From Bacteroidota bacterium (lineage in GTDB: Bacteria > Bacteroidota > Bacteroidia > NS11-12g > UBA955): 64,000 nt of DNA. The first letter of the stretch is position 1. The number at the start of each line of letters is the position of its first letter. The DNA lies in contig JAEUUL010000039.1 of assembly GCA_016787485.1 (NCBI GenBank), forward strand, positions 1 to 64,000, read 5' to 3'. A model generated the notes under the pieces. It made no database searches, had not been told where the DNA came from, and was given only the letters and a program-made list of their open reading frames with translations. The position numbers were made by a program, and so were the translations under genes. Shown here piece by piece: positions 60,515 through 64,000 of the stretch.

Positions 60515-61636
60515 CTAAACCAACCAATCCAGCAGTTTGCGGGCATTTGTCAGGTTGTCGAAACCGGCCGCCAGCCCTTCTTTCCTTCTTGAAAGCATTT
60601 CCGGAGTAAACTCCTCTTTCCAGCACTGTTTTATCAATTTTACCAGTTCGTCGGCAGAATCACCAATCTGCACCAGAGATTCCAGGCCCGTATTCTCCAC
60701 CATCATGGTATTGGCAACACAATGCCTGCCGCGGTGCAAACTGTTCAGCAATTTGAGTTTGATTCCTGTATTCTGAAAAGTGACCATCACATTCACCTGC
60801 GCTTCCTGAACCAATTTCAGTATATCCCCACTGCTGATATGGTCTGCCAGACTGATATGTGATTGCCCGGATACCGCCTGTTGCAATTGTCGGGATGGAT
60901 TGTTTCCGGCAATAATGCAAGGTAGCTCCAGTTGTGGAAACACTTCGTGGACGAGATACAGGGCGGCTTTATTGTTTTCTCCCACACCCATATTCCCATG
61001 ATACAAAACAAACTTGCCTTTACCCGGTTTGCAAAGCAACTCCATATTGCTATGAAATGCAGGCAGATATCGGGTATTGCCAAATTTTCCGTCATAATAG
61101 CCAGTGTCGGAAGGTGAAATTGCCGCAATACACTGGGCATTGCGCAAAACAGGTTCATATTTTTCCAGTCTTTCCGCTTCTATCCGGAAGAAATATTTTT
61201 TAAAAAAACTGCTTTCTGAATCCTCAAGTGCCCGGTAATAAGTATGCTCCACATTGTGGGTGCGTACGATTTTGAACCGGTTGCGAAGCGCAGGATGAGG
61301 CAAAAAACTGGTGGAGTGAAGTCCTTCAAACAGGATCGGATGTTGATCCGTTCGAAGATTGCGCAACAAGTCTGCATCGTTTCTGGTAGCAACAATATAT
61401 GGCAATTCTCCACTGAAAGGATTCTTAAATCTGCGGCGTGGATAATAATAAACCTTTGTGCATAATTGTTCCAGCATGCGAGAGGGTTCTTTTCCGGCAT
61501 ACAAAAACACATGTAAAATGATTTTTGCACCCATTTCATGCAGTGCTTTGATTTTGAAAAAAATATCGATTACGCCTCCATATTCCGGAGGATAAGGCAT
61601 GTCGAAGGCAACAATATGCAACGTTTTATTGGCCAT
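60515..61636 (-). CDS. glycosyltransferase, GT-B fold
   Basis: 373 residues. The N-terminus MPYPPEYGGVIDIFFKIKALHEMG carries the GG-x-x-x acceptor-side motif of GT-B enzymes. The C-terminal donor domain has KFVLYHGNMGVGENNKAALYLV and IKLKLLNSLHRGRHCVANTMMVENTGLE (a Glu-containing donor motif). It is probably a family-1/4-like transferase acting on the cytoplasmic face. Donor and acceptor are unknown. It ends 78 nt before the TPR gene start and overlaps the next glycosyltransferase by 11 nt. Confidence 0.85.
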   Translation of the reverse strand: MANKTLHIVAFDMPYPPEYGGVIDIFFKIKALHEMGAKIILHVFLYAGKEPSRMLEQLCTKVYYYPRRRFKNPFSGELPYIVATRNDADLLRNLRTDQHPILFEGLHSTSFLPHPALRNRFKIVRTHNVEHTYYRALEDSESSFFKKYFFRIEAERLEKYEPVLRNAQCIAAISPSDTGYYDGKFGNTRYLPAFHSNMELLCKPGKGKFVLYHGNMGVGENNKAALYLVHEVFPQLELPCIIAGNNPSRQLQQAVSGQSHISLADHISSGDILKLVQEAQVNVMVTFQNTGIKLKLLNSLHRGRHCVANTMMVENTGLESLVQIGDSADELVKLIKQCWKEEFTPEMLSRRKEGLAAGFDNLTNARKLLDWLV

Positions 61637-62717
61637 TCTTCAAATTACCATATATATCCAATAACCGCAACGATTCCTGCTCCCAATTCCATTTTTGAGC
61701 AGCTAAATTACAATTCAATCTCAATTTGCGATGCAATTCTTCGTTTGTGAGCAGCAGGGTTGCGTTCTTCGTCAAATCGTTTGGATGGGCTTCTGTAAGT
61801 ATCCCCACTTCACATTCCGTCAACAACCGTTTGTATTCAGGAAACGGATTGATGAGTGACGGCAGACCGGCATGCACATAATCGAAAAACTTGTTATTCA
61901 GTGATAAGTAATAACTGAGACCTGCATTTTCACTCACATTCAGGCCAATCCACGCCCGGGCTGTAAGTGCAGGCAACTCCGCCGGCGGAACAAAGCCTAA
62001 AAACTGTACTTTGTCAGTAACGCCCAAATCAGAAGCCATTTTCCGCAATTTCAGACTCAAATCGCCCTCGCCGGCCAAAACCAGTTTGCAGTTTAACACA
62101 CACATGGCCTGAAGCATGGCCTCCAGACCACGTCCGGCATTCAGGGCACCCTGATAAAGGATAAACCGTTCAGTATCTGGCTCCCATGGAATTTGCCGGC
62201 TCAGCAAAGGTGCATTTCTAACCACCTCCACCTGAACATGATAGGTGTTGGTAAACCATTGTGCCAGCTCGGAACCCACTGTATATGCCTTGTCTGTATG
62301 CCGGAATGCCAGTTTCTGCAACCAGCCCCACAGCTTTTTTACTGTCTTGCGGTTTGCCACCTCAGGTACTTCGGTAAACAATTCATGGGCATCGAAAACA
62401 TGGTTTTTCCTGCGCAGTCTGGCGGCCAGCAATCCTGCGCCAACGGTATCTGCATCTATACTGCATATGGTATCAACAGGTAAAAAAAGAAAGAATAAAA
62501 AAAGGCGCAAATTGTATTCCAGATAAAACAATGGTCCGCGGTGAAACCAGCATTTCAATCTCTTCTGAATATACGGATGTTCCGTTACCGGTCTGGAATC
62601 AGGCAAAACCCTGCCCACCAGCACACAGGTATATCCGGCCTGACTCAACGAAGTGCAGATGCGATTCATCCTCTGGTCGGATGACAAATCATTGATTACA
62701 GAAAATACAATTCTCAT
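61626..62717 (-). CDS. glycosyltransferase, GT4-like
   Basis: 363 residues, GT-B fold. MRIVFSVINDLSSDQRMNRICTSLSQAGYTC is the N-terminal domain, and SIDADTVGAGLLAARLRRKNHVFDAHELFTEVPEV is the link typical of family-4 transferases. The donor-site region is FILYQGALNAGRGLEAMLQAMCVL, then LVLAGEGDLSLKLRKMASD and VSENAGLSYYLSLNNKFFDYVHAGLPSL. Sugar and acceptor unknown. ATGA overlap with recQ upstream and an 11-nt overlap with the next glycosyltransferase downstream, so the three genes form one operon. Confidence 0.87.
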   Translation of the reverse strand: MRIVFSVINDLSSDQRMNRICTSLSQAGYTCVLVGRVLPDSRPVTEHPYIQKRLKCWFHRGPLFYLEYNLRLFLFFLFLPVDTICSIDADTVGAGLLAARLRRKNHVFDAHELFTEVPEVANRKTVKKLWGWLQKLAFRHTDKAYTVGSELAQWFTNTYHVQVEVVRNAPLLSRQIPWEPDTERFILYQGALNAGRGLEAMLQAMCVLNCKLVLAGEGDLSLKLRKMASDLGVTDKVQFLGFVPPAELPALTARAWIGLNVSENAGLSYYLSLNNKFFDYVHAGLPSLINPFPEYKRLLTECEVGILTEAHPNDLTKNATLLLTNEELHRKLRLNCNLAAQKWNWEQESLRLLDIYGNLKNGQ

Positions 62718-64000
62718 TCCCGGCCCCAGTATAATTGTTGATTGGCATCTATCAGCACATATCTGTTATCCATAAGCCACCGCAGCACTTCCCTGCCCTC
62801 CGTGGCGTGGTCAGTGTCCATTTTTCCCAGAATCTCAGTGCGAGTCATCGCTTTCACCAATAACCATTCTCTGATCAGCTCCCGCCATTGGTCAAAGGTA
62901 GGCCCTTTCAGTGCTTCCTTTTTACGACGGGTGCACAGGTCGCACAGACCGCATTCAGCGCCTGGAGTGCTGGTATAATGCTCAATCCAGAAAGCAGATC
63001 TGCAATGGCTTTTGTGGATATAAGACGCCATTTTCTTTACCCCGTCGAGTTTGCTTTTTTTCAGAGGTTCCAGTTGCCTCAGGTTGAATTTTGGGTACGG
63101 GCTGCGTGGTTCAATGATGGTGATGCGGGGAGCATCAGATGCTGGAAGGTATTCCAGTATACCTGTCTTGTGCAGGGCTTGTAAATCTGCAATAAGCGCA
63201 GCTTGTGTGGTGTGTAACCTGCGGGCCAACACCTGTTCACTGATTTTTATATAACTGTCAAATACACCTCCGTAACTGCGCAGCAGCATATCAATAATGG
63301 GTTGAAAGCGGGCGTAACGCACTTTGAAATCGTATACGCTGGAATAGTCTGCGGTAATATGCAGACGTGATGGCGCCAGCACACCTTCAGTCAGCTGCAG
63401 CATTTCCAGCAGTTCCAGGCATTTCAACCCATGATAGACGAGACCATTGGGCAATTGATAGGTTTCTGCGAATTGATACAAATCCATTTCGAACTGCCGG
63501 TTTTCACCGCCGCCGGCGGGAATTCCCAGATAATTCATCAGCCCAGTATACACCCTTTCCAGATCTTCCCGTCCGGGAAACATCTGACGAATGCGGTTTT
63601 CCAATTCTTCCAGATCCTTCTTCCGGTATAACAATATACACCAGCTATCCTGCCCGTCCCGTCCAGCGCGGCCTGCTTCCTGATAGTAATCTTCAGGAGA
63701 CGGGGGTGGCATGGTATGGATAACCACACGCACGTCCGGTTTGTCCACACCCATGCCGAAAGCATTTGTGCAAACCATAACCCTGACATGGTTTTGCATC
63801 CATTGCTCCTGCCGGCGGCTGCGTTCCGCTGCGGGCAGACCAGCGTGGTAAAACTCCGCAGATACTCCCTTTTCCTGCAGGTAGCGCGACAATTCTTCGG
63901 CATCACGCCGGGTATCGGTGAAAACAATGGCGGCACCTTTGCTGCGCAGCAGTGCCCGGGTGATATACCCTGTTTTGTTCTCAGTTTCCACACACCAGAA
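62714..64000 (-). CDS. recQ: RecQ-type ATP-dependent DNA helicase (N-terminus outside window)
   Basis: About 428 residues are in the window, and the frame is open to base 64000; an apparent GTG at 63991 is internal. The part present begins just before the second RecA-like domain: AAIVFTDTRRDAEELSRYLQEKGVSAEFYHAGLPAAERSRRQEQW, CTNAFGMGVDKPDVRVVIH (motif V) and YYQEAGRAGRDGQD (motif VI). The zinc-binding region CRSAFWIEHYTSTPGAECGLCDLC has the expected four cysteines, followed by a winged-helix-like region. It unwinds branched DNA in repair and recombination. The ATP-binding domain lies outside the window. Confidence 0.93.
   Translation of the reverse strand, partial: FWCVETENKTGYITRALLRSKGAAIVFTDTRRDAEELSRYLQEKGVSAEFYHAGLPAAERSRRQEQWMQNHVRVMVCTNAFGMGVDKPDVRVVIHTMPPPSPEDYYQEAGRAGRDGQDSWCILLYRKKDLEELENRIRQMFPGREDLERVYTGLMNYLGIPAGGGENRQFEMDLYQFAETYQLPNGLVYHGLKCLELLEMLQLTEGVLAPSRLHITADYSSVYDFKVRYARFQPIIDMLLRSYGGVFDSYIKISEQVLARRLHTTQAALIADLQALHKTGILEYLPASDAPRITIIEPRSPYPKFNLRQLEPLKKSKLDGVKKMASYIHKSHCRSAFWIEHYTSTPGAECGLCDLCTRRKKEALKGPTFDQWRELIREWLLVKAMTRTEILGKMDTDHATEGREVLRWLMDNRYVLIDANQQLYWGRE

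Overview
The window is a 64 kb piece of a chromosome from a member of the Bacteroidota, probably from the Chitinophagia/Saprospiria/Sphingobacteriia side rather than Bacteroides proper. Three proteins end in type IX secretion (T9SS) type-A sorting tails. Many genes have the Bacteroidota -7 promoter box TAnnTTTG just before the start codon. Family content also fits: the short Bacteroidota arginine decarboxylase, a GYDIA-type GHMP kinase, DUF6498, and class II HMG-CoA reductase. No rRNA, tRNA, CRISPR array, integrase or transposase is visible. Genes are packed tightly on both strands, and only one gap (18842-19147) exceeds 300 bases.

Layout. 1-11 kb: the 3' part of a PKD-repeat T9SS protein, an SRPBCC/GyrI-like protein, arginine decarboxylase, an L,D-transpeptidase, a YciI-like lipoprotein, a Na+/solute symporter and a leucine-rich-repeat protein. 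11-19 kb: a small protein of unknown function, a HerA-like ATPase (DUF853), an NlpC/P60 peptidase, a ferredoxin and a phosphodiesterase; then a MORN/YwqK - uridine kinase - DUF6498 operon, and a two-gene unit ending in a cyclophilin-FKBP fusion. 19-27 kb: ssb copy 1, DinB, pyrG, ppk1, an endonuclease/phosphatase and guaB. 27-34 kb is the most accessory-looking part: an osmC gene followed by an AT-rich T9SS gene bracketed by a duplicated osmC 3' end, small envelope proteins, a methyltransferase, a cytochrome c, and a higBA toxin-antitoxin pair with a downstream membrane protein. 34-42 kb: a three-gene, GTGA-coupled operon of very large secreted or envelope proteins of unknown function. 42.5-43 kb: ssb copy 2.

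43.7-54.7 kb is an isoprenoid region: a UbiA-family prenyltransferase, mevalonate kinase, diphosphomevalonate decarboxylase, a GYDIA-like GHMP kinase (probable phosphomevalonate kinase), HMG-CoA reductase and type 2 IPP isomerase. Together these cover HMG-CoA to DMAPP; HMG-CoA synthase is not in the window. 54.8-64 kb: a MazG-like pyrophosphohydrolase, a GNAT acetyltransferase, an orphan dTDP-sugar epimerase, a coiled-coil membrane protein, a 1005-residue TPR protein, two glycosyltransferases and the 3' part of recQ.

Most notable: (1) the duplicated osmC 3' end around a compositionally foreign T9SS gene, which looks like an integration scar; (2) a 36-bp element with two 10-bp repeats, shared by both ssb promoters at identical spacing; (3) the uncharacterised 34-42 kb envelope operon; (4) start codons placed 3-8 nt after -7 boxes, implying leaderless or near-leaderless mRNAs. 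All calls come from reading the sequence. No database search was run, and family names rest on recognised motifs.
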